From: Novosphingobium sp. AAP83
Lineage (GTDB): Bacteria > Pseudomonadota > Alphaproteobacteria > Sphingomonadales > Sphingomonadaceae
DNA length: 64,000 bases
Direction: 5' to 3'
Assembly (NCBI RefSeq): GCF_001295795.1
Contig: NZ_LJHY01000022.1
Coordinates: 248,001-312,000 of the forward strand
Part shown: one piece after another, positions 53,600 to 63,018 of the stretch
How positions within the stretch are numbered: position 1 is the stretch's first letter
Layout: every line of letters begins with the position of its first letter
Translations under genes and position numbers: made by a program
The notes under the pieces: generated by a model
The model's input: the letters and a program-made list of their open reading frames with translations, nothing else
The model's database searches: none
Told to the model about the DNA's origin: nothing

Positions 53600-55944
53600 G
53601 GCAGCACGACAATCGCGGCAGTGCCAAGGCCCGGTTCGGACATCAATTCCAGCGTGCCGCCATGCGCCTCGACCAGTTGCCGCACCAAAGGCAAGCCCAA
53701 GCCCTGACGTCGCTCGACCGCGCGCCCATCGGCACTCACGCGCAAGCCGTCCAGCGCGCGTGCCAGCACCTCGGGCTCCATGCCGCATCCGTTGTCTGAA
53801 ACCACCACTTGCAACCGCGCACCCGGCTTGCGCGATGCCTCAACCAGTATGCGGCCCCCTTCTGGCGTTGCCGCAATGGCATTGTCGATCAACTGGCCGA
53901 AAGCGCGCCGCAAACGCCGCGCATCCCCCGTCACCACGCCCGCCGATTTATCGCCGCGCAGATCGAGCGTCAGCTTGGCCGCAGTTAGCCGTTCCTCGCG
54001 TTCGTGCACCACTTCGGTCAAAAGAGGGAACATCTCGACGCGATCTTGCGCCAGCGGCAGCGTGCCCGCCTCGCTTTGCGAAAGATCGAGCACATTCTCG
54101 ATCTGCTCGCCAAGCCGCTCCACCGATGCAAGGATCGCATCGACATATTCGTTCTGCTGATCGGTCAGTTGCCCGGCCAGCCCGCTTTGCAACAGCTCGG
54201 CAAACCCGCCGATGGATGTGAGAGGCGTGCGGAATTCATAGCTCATATTGGCGATGAACCGCGTCTTCACCGCGTCGGCCTCAACCAGCGCGGCATTGCG
54301 TTCGCGCAGCGCGAGTTCGGCCTTCTGGCTGTCGGTAATATCAAGCACGGTCAGCATGCCGTTGCCATCGGGCAGAGGCACGCCCGCAATCGCCAGATGT
54401 CGCCCATCGGCCAGCGTCAACCGCCCACTGCGCTGCTTGCGCTCAAGCGTAGCGCCTTGAATGACTTGCGCAATCGTGCCCACTTGCGCGGGACGCTTAA
54501 GCTGGGAGGCAATCTGGTTGAGCAGCACATCGGCGCGCGGATGGGTGGCAAGGAAGGCCTCGTCCAGCCCCCAGTCAGCCGCAAACCGCCGGTTCCACAA
54601 TTGCAGTTTGGCATCGGGCGCAAACACCGCCAGCGATTCAAACAGGTTGTCAAACGTCGCTGTACGGGTCCGCAGCAAGGTGTCGCGCGTGGCCGATAGC
54701 TGCAACTGTTCGGTGCGATCTTCAAAGATCATCAGCATGCCGCCATCGGGCATCGGCTGCGCAATCACGCGCAGATGCGTCCCGTCCGACAAGTGCCACG
54801 ATTCTTCAACGGGTTCGCGTGACAGGAACCAGCCTTGTCGTTCGCGCCGCCATTCGGGGAAATCGCGCACTTCGGGCAGGCGCCCACCATCGCGCATCCG
54901 GTCAATCACCCGGTCAAACGGCGGCGTATCGATCACCCAGGCGTGTGGCACCGCAAAAATGCGCAAGAATGGCTGGTTGGCGAACACCAGATTGCGCTTC
55001 TCGTCAAACTGCGCAATTCCGGCGGACAACGTATCGAGCATTTCGCGCTGCGCTTCGCGGAAACGGCGGAACTGGCGGGTGATTTCCTCCATTTCCTCAA
55101 TATCAACCGCGTATCCGGCCACGCCTTCATCGCCCAAAGGCAGGTCGGTAACGCGCAAAGCCCGGCGCTGGCCCTTGATCGTGGCAAGCATCGAACGCTC
55201 GACCGGCACTTTGCGCGCATGGGCTTGCCGCGCCACTTGGGCCGCAGAAAGCCCGTCAACCGGCTCGATCAGTTCCGTGCCTTGGGCGATCACAGCCTCG
55301 GCATTTGCTGCACCAACCGCTTTGACATAAGCACTATTGACCAGTCGCAATTTGAAGTCCGGCCCCCGGAACCACATCGGCAACGGCGCAGCCTCGATCA
55401 GACCGGAAAGCCCGGCAAAATCCGCCTTGGCATTGCTGGTTTCAGCGCGCAGCTTCACCAATTCCACTGCGCTATCGGAAAAGTCGAAGAACCACACCAA
55501 CGCTGCGCCGCCGGGCGAGACTTGCGGATCTGCCAAATGGCCGTGCGCAGCCAGACTGCGGGCACCCTTGCGCGGCGTAATCGCCATGCGGAATGGCGTC
55601 GCCGTTTTCTGCGCGCGCCGCACCGCTTCGCTTAATTCCGCTAACTCTTGTGCGCCAAGCCCGCGATCGCCTGCGTCGAGTTCGGAGAGATATTCCGGCA
55701 TGGCATCGAATCCAAGCCACCCCGCAAGCCGCGACGGACCTTCGATCCGCCCGTCTGCGCGCACTAGAAGAGGCAGCGCTGGCGATTCGTCTATCAGCCG
55801 CGCCAAGCGCCGCGCCTGACGCTGCACCGCTTCGGCCCGCCGCGCGCGGCCCCGCGCTTGCAGCACAAACCAGCATGCCCCCACCGTCCATGCGGCAAGG
55901 AGCAATCCGATCAGCAGCAAAGCAGTCTGGTTCAGCAGCGGCAT
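53596..55944 (-). CDS. divL: DivL-like PAS histidine-kinase homologue with tyrosine in the H-box
   Basis: The 782-residue membrane protein has one N-terminal TM (LLIGLLLAAWTVGACWFVL), three or four PAS-like domains (about 50-540), a dimerisation helix and a HATPase domain (LIDNAIAATPEGG, SDNGCGMEP, RRQGLGLPLVRQLVEAHGG). At the phospho-acceptor position it reads MSYEFRTPL, so Tyr569 (codon TAT, 54238-54240) replaces the histidine. This is the mark of Caulobacter DivL, a DivK-binding regulator of CckA/CtrA. It lies upstream of tsaE-amgK-murU-addBA. It is probably not a conventional kinase. Confidence 0.88.
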   Translation of the reverse strand: MPLLNQTALLLIGLLLAAWTVGACWFVLQARGRARRAEAVQRQARRLARLIDESPALPLLVRADGRIEGPSRLAGWLGFDAMPEYLSELDAGDRGLGAQELAELSEAVRRAQKTATPFRMAITPRKGARSLAAHGHLADPQVSPGGAALVWFFDFSDSAVELVKLRAETSNAKADFAGLSGLIEAAPLPMWFRGPDFKLRLVNSAYVKAVGAANAEAVIAQGTELIEPVDGLSAAQVARQAHARKVPVERSMLATIKGQRRALRVTDLPLGDEGVAGYAVDIEEMEEITRQFRRFREAQREMLDTLSAGIAQFDEKRNLVFANQPFLRIFAVPHAWVIDTPPFDRVIDRMRDGGRLPEVRDFPEWRRERQGWFLSREPVEESWHLSDGTHLRVIAQPMPDGGMLMIFEDRTEQLQLSATRDTLLRTRTATFDNLFESLAVFAPDAKLQLWNRRFAADWGLDEAFLATHPRADVLLNQIASQLKRPAQVGTIAQVIQGATLERKQRSGRLTLADGRHLAIAGVPLPDGNGMLTVLDITDSQKAELALRERNAALVEADAVKTRFIANMSYEFRTPLTSIGGFAELLQSGLAGQLTDQQNEYVDAILASVERLGEQIENVLDLSQSEAGTLPLAQDRVEMFPLLTEVVHEREERLTAAKLTLDLRGDKSAGVVTGDARRLRRAFGQLIDNAIAATPEGGRILVEASRKPGARLQVVVSDNGCGMEPEVLARALDGLRVSADGRAVERRQGLGLPLVRQLVEAHGGTLELMSEPGLGTAAIVVLP

Positions 55945-56017
55945 AATGCTCTCGCTATGCGCACAAAGCCCTTAATACAATGCTTGATATCGGACAGATA
56001 CCGCCGAAAATATCCAC

Positions 56018-56050
56018 AAAAAAGGGCGGCGAAGCCAAGCTACGCCGCCC
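56018..56050 (-). terminator. Rho-independent terminator of ahcY
   Basis: Minus strand: GGGCGGCG (56043-56050) and CGCCGCCC (56024-56031) close a TAGCTTGGCTT loop and are followed by TTTTTT (56018-56023). It separates ahcY from divL. Confidence 0.9.
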
Positions 56051-56076
56051 ATCTTTCAAGTAGCCCGAAAAGGCCC

Positions 56077-57486
56077 TTAGTAGCGGTAGTGATCCGGCTT
56101 GAACGGGCCTTGCGCCGAAACGCCGATATAATCGGCCTGCTTCTTGGAAAGCGTGGTCAGCTTGACGCCCAGCTTTTCAAGGTGAAGCGCGGCAACCTTC
56201 TCGTCGAGGTGCTTTGGCAGCACGTAAACGTCGTTCTTGTAGTTTTCGTTCTTGGTGAACAGTTCGATCTGCGCCAGCACCTGATTGGTGAAGCTTGATG
56301 ACATCACGAAGCTAGGGTGACCGGTGGCGCAACCGAGGTTGACCAAGCGGCCCTTGGCGAGGACAAGGATCTGCTTGCCATCTGGGAATTCGACCAGATC
56401 GGTGCCGGGCTTCACTTCGGTCCACTTGTAGTTGTCGAGCGCCGCAATCTGAATTTCGCTGTCGAAGTGGCCGATGTTGCACACGATGCTCATGGGCTTC
56501 ATCGCCATCATGTGTTCGGCGGTGATCACGTCTTCGTTACCGGTTGCGGTCACGAAGATATCGCAGCGGGTTACCGCTTCTTCCATGGTGACAACTTCAT
56601 AGCCTTCCATCGCGGCCTGAAGTGCGCAGATCGGATCGACTTCGGTCACCATCACGCGCGCGCCGCCCTGACGCAGCGAAGCGGCTGAACCCTTGCCCAC
56701 ATCGCCGAACCCGGCAACGCAAGCCACCTTGCCGGCAAGCATTACGTCGGTCGCACGACGGATCGCGTCAACAAGCGATTCCTTGCAGCCATAAAGGTTG
56801 TCGAACTTCGACTTGGTGACAGAATCGTTCACGTTGATCGCGGGGAAAGGCAGCTTGCCGTCCTTGGCGATCTGGTAAAGGCGGTGAACGCCCGTGGTGG
56901 TTTCTTCCGAAACGCCCTTGATCGCCTTGACCGAAGCGGAGAGGTAACCCGGCTTGCGCTTCAGGAAAGCATTGAGCGCGCGGACGAATTCAATTTCTTC
57001 TGCGTTCGATGGTTCAAACAGCGTTTCACCTGCTTCCACGCGCGCGCCCCACAGCGCAAACATCGTGGCATCGCCGCCATCGTCAAGGATCAGGTTTGTG
57101 GTAATATCGTCACCCCAATCAAAGATCGAACCGACATAATCCCAGTATTCGGCAAGGCTCTCGCCCTTGATCGCGAAGACCGGAATGCCCGCAGCGGCAA
57201 TAGCGGCAGCGGCGTGATCCTGCGTCGAGAAGATGTTGCAGGTGGCCCAACGGACGTCTGCGCCCAGCGCAACCAGCGTTTCGATCAGGACGGCGGTCTG
57301 GATCGTCATGTGCAGCGAACCGGTGATGCGCGCGCCCTTGAGCGGCTGCGATGCGCCGAATTCCTTGCGCAGTGCCATAAGGCCCGGCATTTCGGTTTCA
57401 GCAATGCGGATTTCGGCGCGGCCAAATTCGGCAAGGCCGATGTCGGCGATCACATAATCATTCTTGGCATCAACTACGCTGGCCAC
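56077..57486 (-). CDS. ahcY: Adenosylhomocysteinase
   Basis: Splits SAH to adenosine and homocysteine and relieves product inhibition of methyltransferases. The 469-residue protein has [30 protein letters not shown] with the catalytic lysine, NAD-binding [20 protein letters not shown], and KPDHYRY at the C-terminus. The start is GTG at 57484-57486, with AGGAG eight bases before. A perfect AT-rich palindrome about 84 bases upstream is a candidate operator. Confidence 0.96.
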   Translation of the reverse strand: MASVVDAKNDYVIADIGLAEFGRAEIRIAETEMPGLMALRKEFGASQPLKGARITGSLHMTIQTAVLIETLVALGADVRWATCNIFSTQDHAAAAIAAAGIPVFAIKGESLAEYWDYVGSIFDWGDDITTNLILDDGGDATMFALWGARVEAGETLFEPSNAEEIEFVRALNAFLKRKPGYLSASVKAIKGVSEETTTGVHRLYQIAKDGKLPFPAINVNDSVTKSKFDNLYGCKESLVDAIRRATDVMLAGKVACVAGFGDVGKGSAASLRQGGARVMVTEVDPICALQAAMEGYEVVTMEEAVTRCDIFVTATGNEDVITAEHMMAMKPMSIVCNIGHFDSEIQIAALDNYKWTEVKPGTDLVEFPDGKQILVLAKGRLVNLGCATGHPSFVMSSSFTNQVLAQIELFTKNENYKNDVYVLPKHLDEKVAALHLEKLGVKLTTLSKKQADYIGVSAQGPFKPDHYRY

Positions 57487-57569
57487 GAGCTATTCTCCTG
57501 AAAAATCGACATGCGCAATAGCGCCATAGCCGCCCCTTAGCGCGGCTTTGGCGTTCGTGCAAACATAAC

Positions 57570-57585
57570 ATAAAGATTTCTTTAT
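57570..57585. promoter_or_regulatory. Palindromic operator candidate upstream of ahcY
   Basis: ATAAAGA-TT-TCTTTAT is a perfect 7-2-7 inverted repeat about 84 bases before the ahcY start, in an otherwise G+C-rich region, in the divergent ahcY/prx gap. Its form and place fit an ArsR-family SahR operator of the methionine cycle; this is an inference. Confidence 0.5.
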
Positions 57586-57707
57586 ATCCCGACTGAGGGC
57601 TAGCCCTGCACGTGACCCGTTGCGCCGTGGCACAGGCATCCTATATCGCTTCGGCAAGTCCCTGCCGCATCCACGCGCGGACCGGGCATATCGAAAGGAA
57701 TTTCAGG

Positions 57708-58187
57708 ATGACCATCGCTGTTGGAGACAAGCTGCCCGACGTCAAAATCGTCAAGGCCACCGCCGAAGCGAACGAGGCGGTTCAGTCCTCTGATTACTTC
57801 AAGGGCAAGAAAGTCGTCCTTTTCTCGGTTCCCGGCGCTTTCACGCCAACCTGTTCGGCCAAGCACCTGCCGGGCTTTGTCGCCAAGGCTGCCGAACTGA
57901 AAGCAAAGGGCATCGACGAAATCGCCTGCACCGCTGTCAACGATGCATTTGTGATGAAGGCTTGGGGCGCAGCTTCGGGTTCGGCTGACGTCACGATGCT
58001 GGCCGATGGCAATGGCGACCTTGCCACGGCGCTTGGCCTCACGATGGACGGTTCGGGCTTTGGCCTTGGCACACGCGGCCAGCGCTTCTCTATGGTGGTC
58101 AACGATGGCGTGGTCGAACATCTGTTCGTTGAAGCACCGGGCGACTTCAAGGTGAGCACCGCCGAGCACCTGCTCGAAAGCCTGTAA
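57708..58187 (+). CDS. Peroxiredoxin (Prx5-type)
   Basis: Thiol peroxidase of 159 residues. The peroxidatic site is VPGAFTPTCSAKHLPGF. ACTAVNDAFVMKAWG and LGLGTRGQRFSMVV are typical of the glutathione/glutaredoxin-linked Prx5 group. The ATG at 57708-57710 follows AAAGGA by eight bases. It ends at a strong shared terminator. Confidence 0.92.
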   Translation: MTIAVGDKLPDVKIVKATAEANEAVQSSDYFKGKKVVLFSVPGAFTPTCSAKHLPGFVAKAAELKAKGIDEIACTAVNDAFVMKAWGAASGSADVTMLADGNGDLATALGLTMDGSGFGLGTRGQRFSMVVNDGVVEHLFVEAPGDFKVSTAEHLLESL

Positions 58188-58194
58188 TGCAAAT

Positions 58195-58220
58195 TGGCCC
58201 CTGCTCCATGGCAGGGGCCA
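58195..58220. terminator. Bidirectional hairpin between prx and the TorF-like gene
   Basis: TGGCCCCTGC (58195-58204) and GCAGGGGCCA (58211-58220) close a six-base loop; CTTTCCCTT follows on the plus strand. It serves the converging genes. Confidence 0.75.
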
Positions 58221-58245
58221 CTTTCCCTTAGAAAGCCACCTTCCT

Positions 58246-58989
58246 TTAGAACGATAGCCTGACGCGACCAACCACGCGGTCTCCTGCGTGGCGCAGATCG
58301 GCAAACGGCGATACCGATATCAGCGAAGTATCGATATTGGTCCCCACATAATCAACGCCGACAGTAAACGGGAACTGGTTGTATTCTAGGCCAATTTTCC
58401 AATCCGTGTAATTGCCAGCAGGACGCAACCGGGCAGCCCGCAAGGCGTTGTTCGCATCCCCTGTTGTATAGCCGACAGATGCAGCCAGACTGACCGGAAA
58501 CGCGGGAATTCCCGCAAGGGCATTGGCCCGCACATGCAGATTATCGCCGCCAATCGCACTTTGGCTAGGCGCATAAAAGGCACCGGCACCCACTTGCAGC
58601 GGCCCAATGGAATAACGCGCGCCAAGCCCCAGCTCGGCGTAATTCATGCCCGCATCAGCGCCGCCAAACAGGTGGCCAATCGCTTCTGTGCGCAGGGTAA
58701 ACCCGCTGACGTTCCAATCTTTGCCCAAGGCAATGTCGGCCACAACATCGGCATTCGCATGGCGATCAGACTTGCGTAAAGCCGCGATGCGAACAGATGC
58801 ATCCAGCCCCGCAAACGAAGCAAAGACATCGGTCGATGCCGAAACCTCACCGTCGCTCCAGCTAAGGCCACGGCGCACCTCGTCGCTTGTGGCCTCAACG
58901 CCAAAATCAACCGGTTGTGCATAAGCTGCGGAGCTGATTGCCCCCACGGCCAGCAAGCCCAGTCCTATACGAAAAACTAGACTGGCCAT
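58246..58989 (-). CDS. TorF-family outer-membrane porin-like protein
   Basis: The 247-residue protein has a signal peptide (MASLVFRIGLGLLAVGAISSAAYA) and alternating beta strands ending RVVGRVRLSF, with a C-terminal aromatic residue as in outer-membrane barrels. The start of the mature part, FGVEATSDEVRRGLSWSDGE, matches the TorF signature (SDYxxRGxSxS-like). Substrate unknown. Confidence 0.75.
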   Translation of the reverse strand: MASLVFRIGLGLLAVGAISSAAYAQPVDFGVEATSDEVRRGLSWSDGEVSASTDVFASFAGLDASVRIAALRKSDRHANADVVADIALGKDWNVSGFTLRTEAIGHLFGGADAGMNYAELGLGARYSIGPLQVGAGAFYAPSQSAIGGDNLHVRANALAGIPAFPVSLAASVGYTTGDANNALRAARLRPAGNYTDWKIGLEYNQFPFTVGVDYVGTNIDTSLISVSPFADLRHAGDRVVGRVRLSF

Positions 58990-59003
58990 GCAAAACGCCC
59001 TTT

Positions 59004-59468
59004 TTATCCAATACTGTCGCGCTTTTTTGCGCCAGAGGTTTCGACAAGGATCACAGCGCGATCTTGCTCCACCATTGCCATCATCTTTTCACGCAACGTG
59101 TCGCGCCGCGCCTCGACCGTGCGCTGAATGCCCTTGCTGCCAGATGAACACCACCCCGGCGCAGAGCCTTTCAGGACGTCGTCCTGCGTCATGGAACGCG
59201 ATGCCTGCATCCCGGCATCGGCTACGGCGGTGCGCTCAACAGTCAAGGAAACCGACCATCGGCAGTGCAACGAGTTTGGCCGGCCAGCTGCACCAACAGA
59301 ACCAACCTGCTTTTCGACGATCACCGTCGAACCGCGATAATCTGCCGATATCGGCCCGACTTCAGGGTGCTCGATCGTGGTTTTGTGCTCCAGCGCCTGT
59401 GCGGGCACTGCCACCAGCGCGCCAAGCACAAGGCCAGTATAGGCTCCGATTTGGGCAAAGCGTTTCAT
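59004..59468 (-). CDS. Secreted protein of unknown function
   Basis: This 154-residue product has a signal peptide (MKRFAQIGAYTGLVLGALVAVPAQA). The mature part has cysteines in SLHCRWSVSLTVERTA and APGWCSSGSKG and a charged helix (RRDTLREKMMAMVEQDRAVILVE). The ATG at 59466-59468 follows AGGAG by nine bases; a TTG further upstream is less likely. It lies between folE and the TorF-like gene on the same strand, with 14 bases to the latter. Confidence 0.7.
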   Translation of the reverse strand: MKRFAQIGAYTGLVLGALVAVPAQALEHKTTIEHPEVGPISADYRGSTVIVEKQVGSVGAAGRPNSLHCRWSVSLTVERTAVADAGMQASRSMTQDDVLKGSAPGWCSSGSKGIQRTVEARRDTLREKMMAMVEQDRAVILVETSGAKKRDSIG

Positions 59469-59582
59469 CACAAAAGTCTCCTGCAAAGCCCCGCCCTTAT
59501 TGGTACGGTAATAACATACACTTGGGCCATTGTCATAAACGCCGGGAGACTGGTCTGTTACGTTTCATTGCCGACTTTTGCG

Positions 59583-60197
59583 TCAGTAGCCCATCAGGCT
59601 CAACACTTCCTTCCGGCTTTTTGTATCATCCAGAAATGTTCCCATCATCCGGCTGGTCACCATGCCCACGCCGGGTGTGCGCACACCGCGTGCAGTCATG
59701 CAGGCATGGCTCGCCTCGATCACAACGGCAACGCCATGGGGCCGCAAGTTATCCCAGATGCACTGCGCCACTTCGGCAGTCAGTCGCTCCTGAATTTGCA
59801 ACCGGCGGGCAAAGGCGTGCAGCACGCGAGCCAGCTTTGAAATGCCCACCACTTTATCGCGCGGCAGATAGGCAATCGCCGCCTTGCCGATGATCGGTGC
59901 CAAGTGGTGTTCGCAGTGGCTTTGGAACGGAATGTCCTTCAGCAGCACGATTTCCTCATAGCCGCCGACTTCTTCGAACTGGCGCTCAAGATGCTTGGCC
60001 GGGTCTTCGCCATACCCCAAGCAGTATTCTTTCCACGCCCGCGCCACGCGCTTTGGCGTGTCCAGCAAGCCTTCGCGCGCCGGATCATCGCCAGACCAGC
60101 GGATCAGGGTGCGGATCGCTTCTTGTACGTCGGCCGGGACCGGGATTTTACCACGGGCCAGATCATCAGCGTCTTCAGGCCTCGTAACATCATTCAT
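59583..60197 (-). CDS. folE: GTP cyclohydrolase I
   Basis: Makes dihydroneopterin triphosphate, first step of folate and pterin synthesis. The 204-residue protein has DTPKRVARAWKEYC, the zinc-binding SHCEHHLAPIIGKAAIAYLP and TARGVRTPGVGMVTSRMMG (variant of the usual SMRGV region). The substitution of Val/Arg for conserved residues there is not disabling by eye. It is 12 bases downstream of the PLD gene. Confidence 0.95.
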   Translation of the reverse strand: MNDVTRPEDADDLARGKIPVPADVQEAIRTLIRWSGDDPAREGLLDTPKRVARAWKEYCLGYGEDPAKHLERQFEEVGGYEEIVLLKDIPFQSHCEHHLAPIIGKAAIAYLPRDKVVGISKLARVLHAFARRLQIQERLTAEVAQCIWDNLRPHGVAVVIEASHACMTARGVRTPGVGMVTSRMMGTFLDDTKSRKEVLSLMGY

Positions 60198-60209
60198 TGT
60201 ACGTCCCTC

Positions 60210-61751
60210 TTATCCCTTGGGCCGTTTTAAAATCCGGCTCGTAAACAGACCCTTGCGATAGAACGAGATGATCTCTTCCGGGCGCTCGGGGTCCAGCACT
60301 TCATTATCGGCCAGGGCTTTTTCGGTATCGCTCAATTGGTGTGGAACGAACGGAACCAAGCGCTTGCCGACCTTGGTGGTAGACGCGATCATTGCCGCCA
60401 TCCCGCCATGCTGGTCAAGCCGTTCCGCTACCCGCTCAGGCGTAACACCGCAATGCTCGGCCAGTAATGAAATACGCAAATTGCGGATTGTAGGCCCGCA
60501 ATGGCCATTGGCAGGGCGCGCACTGTCAATAAAAACGTCGCATTCGCTATCTAGCCCCATCGAACGGTTGTTGAGGTTTGCCGAACCGATCCGCAACACC
60601 TCATCATCTACAATCGTAAGCTTCGAATGGACGTAAATGGCTGTTCCGCCAGCGGTAACAGGGTGCCAGATCGAGAACCGGCGCTTGTGGTCCGCTTCCT
60701 GAATGGCATGTATCAACCGTACCCTGGCCCCGTCCATCGCGGCTTGCTCCAGCCAGCCATCGGAACTTTGCGGATTGATCAGCATCACCTCGGGCGGATC
60801 AGGCTCGGCCATCCGCACCGCGATCGCTTCAGCGATCTTGCGGGAAGCGAAATACTGGTTTTCGAAATAGATATGCCTCTTTGCGCGCGCGATATGCTCA
60901 AGAAACAGTGCTTCGATCTCGCGAATCTCGCCCGCGTCGGCATATTGGGATCGCGTACGCGCAATCCCCACTTCCACATTACGAAACTCCGCCTCAATTT
61001 GCGCAGGCCAAGGCGATGCCTCCTGCGGCGCGCAGGGCAACAGCCGCTTGCCCCCCGCCTGCTCCCAGCGGGTCCGCCCGAACTTGCCCAGCAACGCCGC
61101 CGCCTCGCCTTCCAGCAGCATCGTGCAATCGTGCCACGGACCGTAAGGTCTGCCGCCGGGGCCACGCCGCCGCTTGTCATTATCCAGATGACCGCGCGTG
61201 TCCCAGCGGTCGCCTGCCATGTCGATCCCGCCGCACACGGCAAACTTGTCATCAATCACCACGATCTTCTGATGATGGCTGCATCCCAGTGGATGGGCGC
61301 TATCCAGCTTGAACACGATCCGCGGGTGCCGCCACCAGCGCAGCAGATCCAGCATCATCGATCCGCGAAAAAAGGCCTTCAGCGCGCCGAAGTTCCATTT
61401 CAGCACGCGCACGTCCAGCGTTTTGCGCCGGTTGGCAAGCCACACGATAAACGCCCCGAGCCGCGCGGGTGCGACTTTGCGACGCGGCAGATTCCACCAC
61501 CTTCGCCCGCCGCCTATCCTGATACGGGTATCAAAATCCCAGCCAATCAACATTATGCGCTGCTGCGCCCGCATCATGGCTTCGCGCATCAACGCGAAAT
61601 AGTCTGCCACATCGATGACCGCATGCGCCCGCGTCGCCATCGCATATCGCCACACTGATGGCGTCTGGCCTGCATGGTCGCTCTCGTCGTGATCTGATTG
61701 CTGATCGCCCGATTGCGTCACAAAATCCCCGCCGCCTGCATACCCCGCCAC
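60210..61751 (-). CDS. Phospholipase D / cardiolipin synthase-like protein
   Basis: Two HKD phosphodiesterase motifs are clear: HHQKIVVIDDKFAVCGGID and HSKLTIVDDEVLRIGSANLNNRSMGLD, both with GGxD/GSAN partners. LIGWDFDTRI near the N-terminus is typical of the membrane-associated PLD group. The frame starts with GTG at 61751 (513 residues); an internal ATG at 61638-61640 would give 476 residues, but the VWRYA motif just before it seems family-like, so I keep the longer form. It is co-oriented with folE. Confidence 0.85.
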   Translation of the reverse strand: MAGYAGGGDFVTQSGDQQSDHDESDHAGQTPSVWRYAMATRAHAVIDVADYFALMREAMMRAQQRIMLIGWDFDTRIRIGGGRRWWNLPRRKVAPARLGAFIVWLANRRKTLDVRVLKWNFGALKAFFRGSMMLDLLRWWRHPRIVFKLDSAHPLGCSHHQKIVVIDDKFAVCGGIDMAGDRWDTRGHLDNDKRRRGPGGRPYGPWHDCTMLLEGEAAALLGKFGRTRWEQAGGKRLLPCAPQEASPWPAQIEAEFRNVEVGIARTRSQYADAGEIREIEALFLEHIARAKRHIYFENQYFASRKIAEAIAVRMAEPDPPEVMLINPQSSDGWLEQAAMDGARVRLIHAIQEADHKRRFSIWHPVTAGGTAIYVHSKLTIVDDEVLRIGSANLNNRSMGLDSECDVFIDSARPANGHCGPTIRNLRISLLAEHCGVTPERVAERLDQHGGMAAMIASTTKVGKRLVPFVPHQLSDTEKALADNEVLDPERPEEIISFYRKGLFTSRILKRPKG

Positions 61752-61850
61752 ACTCCATTGCAGCGCACCGCATCAAGGGCAGTACAGCCCCACCGCCTGA
61801 TGGCAAGGCTACGCTTCACGGCATTGACGGTTCCTGTAATGCAGATGCCA

Positions 61851-62165
61851 TCAAGGCTGGACAGGAATAACCAGTTCGTCAGGGTGCGCCACGTTCAGAT
61901 TGCTGCGGAGCAACTCGCCAACCAGATCAGGATCGGCATGGCGGGGATCAAGCAAGGCAACGCGGTTCTTGATCCGGTCACGCTCAGCCGAAAGCACCGC
62001 GATTTCCCCCTCACGCTGCTCAAGCAAGCGGGCATGTTCACCCCAAGCCAGCAACCCGCTTGGCCCGGCAACCCCGATGGCGCCCAACACAAGCAATGCC
62101 ACCAGCGCAAGCGACTGGGTCACACTGTCTTTAGGAAGAAAAGGAGTTCGACGCGACTTCATCAT
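61851..62165 (-). CDS. ftsB: FtsB/DivIC-like septum formation initiator
   Basis: The 104-residue protein has a single TM (LALVALLVLGAIGVAGPSGLLAW) followed by a coiled coil (ARLLEQREGEIAVLSAERDRIKNRVALLDP) and the short RHADPDLVGELLRSNLNVAHPDELVI, as in alphaproteobacterial FtsB. It starts at ATG-ATG (62160-62165); either may be used. The usual eno/pdh neighbours are absent here. Confidence 0.82.
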   Translation of the reverse strand: MMKSRRTPFLPKDSVTQSLALVALLVLGAIGVAGPSGLLAWGEHARLLEQREGEIAVLSAERDRIKNRVALLDPRHADPDLVGELLRSNLNVAHPDELVIPVQP

Positions 62166-62382
62166 TTCACTGAATCACAAATTCCATGCCGATTCAAGCG
62201 CTAATGACAGTGTTTTGCCAGATGCTACGGAAAGACACTTAAAATTGGTATCAGACGCATTCCAGCCTCGCTCAGCTGCCATCGTCCACCCTAATGCTGT
62301 ATATGCGCTGTTCGCCGTATTCCCGTGGTGCTGCATGCCTGACCTTTATCGGTCCGCTTAACAGCCCAACCGGAGCGGCCTT

Positions 62383-63006
62383 ATGGATTTAACAGTACCG
62401 TCGCGGCGTCAGTTTTTGACCGCCATCGGCAATCTGGCCAGCGCGGGCTGGATTGCCACCAATTGGCCGCAAATCGCTGCTGCTGCCGAACACTCCAGCC
62501 ATGGCGCTCACGATGCCGACGCGCCTCCCGCCACGATCAAAACGCTGTCGCCGGGTGAAGCAGCCCAGATCGATGCCATGACAAACCTGATCGTGCCGGG
62601 CGGAACAACCCCCGGCGCGCGAGATGCACATGTGCTGTATTTCATCGATAATGCACTGGGCAGCTTTTTTGCCGCACAATTGCCAGCATTCCGCCAAGGC
62701 CTCGGCGAATTTACGGCCGCTTATGCCAAGGCCTACGGAGCTGATGCACCGTTCTCGTCCGCTCCTGAACCGCAACAGGTCGCTTTCCTGAAACAGGTAG
62801 AAACAACGCCCTTCTTCCTCGCCGTGCGCAGGCTCACCGTGCTCGGACTGCTCGCCCTGCCCAAATACGGCGGCAACAGTGATTACCTTGGCTGGAAGCT
62901 GATCGGGGTGGAAAACAACCACGCGTGGGAGCCGCCCTTTGGCTTCTACGATCAGGATTACCCGGGGTTTGAGCCCTATCCCGGCACCAAGCCCTACACC
63001 GCCTGA
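62383..63006 (+). CDS. Gluconate 2-dehydrogenase subunit 3 family protein (Tat-exported)
   Basis: Small gamma-type subunit that helps fold and export the GMC flavoprotein. The N-terminus has a Tat motif (PSRRQFLTAIG). LSPGEAAQIDAMTNLIVPGGTTPGARDAHVLYFIDNAL and PKYGGNSDYLGWKLIG are typical. It is 207 residues. It is followed after 12 bases by the flavoprotein gene, so the two are an operon. Confidence 0.9.
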   Translation: MDLTVPSRRQFLTAIGNLASAGWIATNWPQIAAAAEHSSHGAHDADAPPATIKTLSPGEAAQIDAMTNLIVPGGTTPGARDAHVLYFIDNALGSFFAAQLPAFRQGLGEFTAAYAKAYGADAPFSSAPEPQQVAFLKQVETTPFFLAVRRLTVLGLLALPKYGGNSDYLGWKLIGVENNHAWEPPFGFYDQDYPGFEPYPGTKPYTA

Positions 63007-63018
63007 CGGAGCAGCCCG

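Noticed and set aside
57487-57600. SAH or SAM riboswitch upstream of ahcY
   Set aside because: I could not find the conserved core or pseudoknot of a known class; the palindrome fits a protein operator better.
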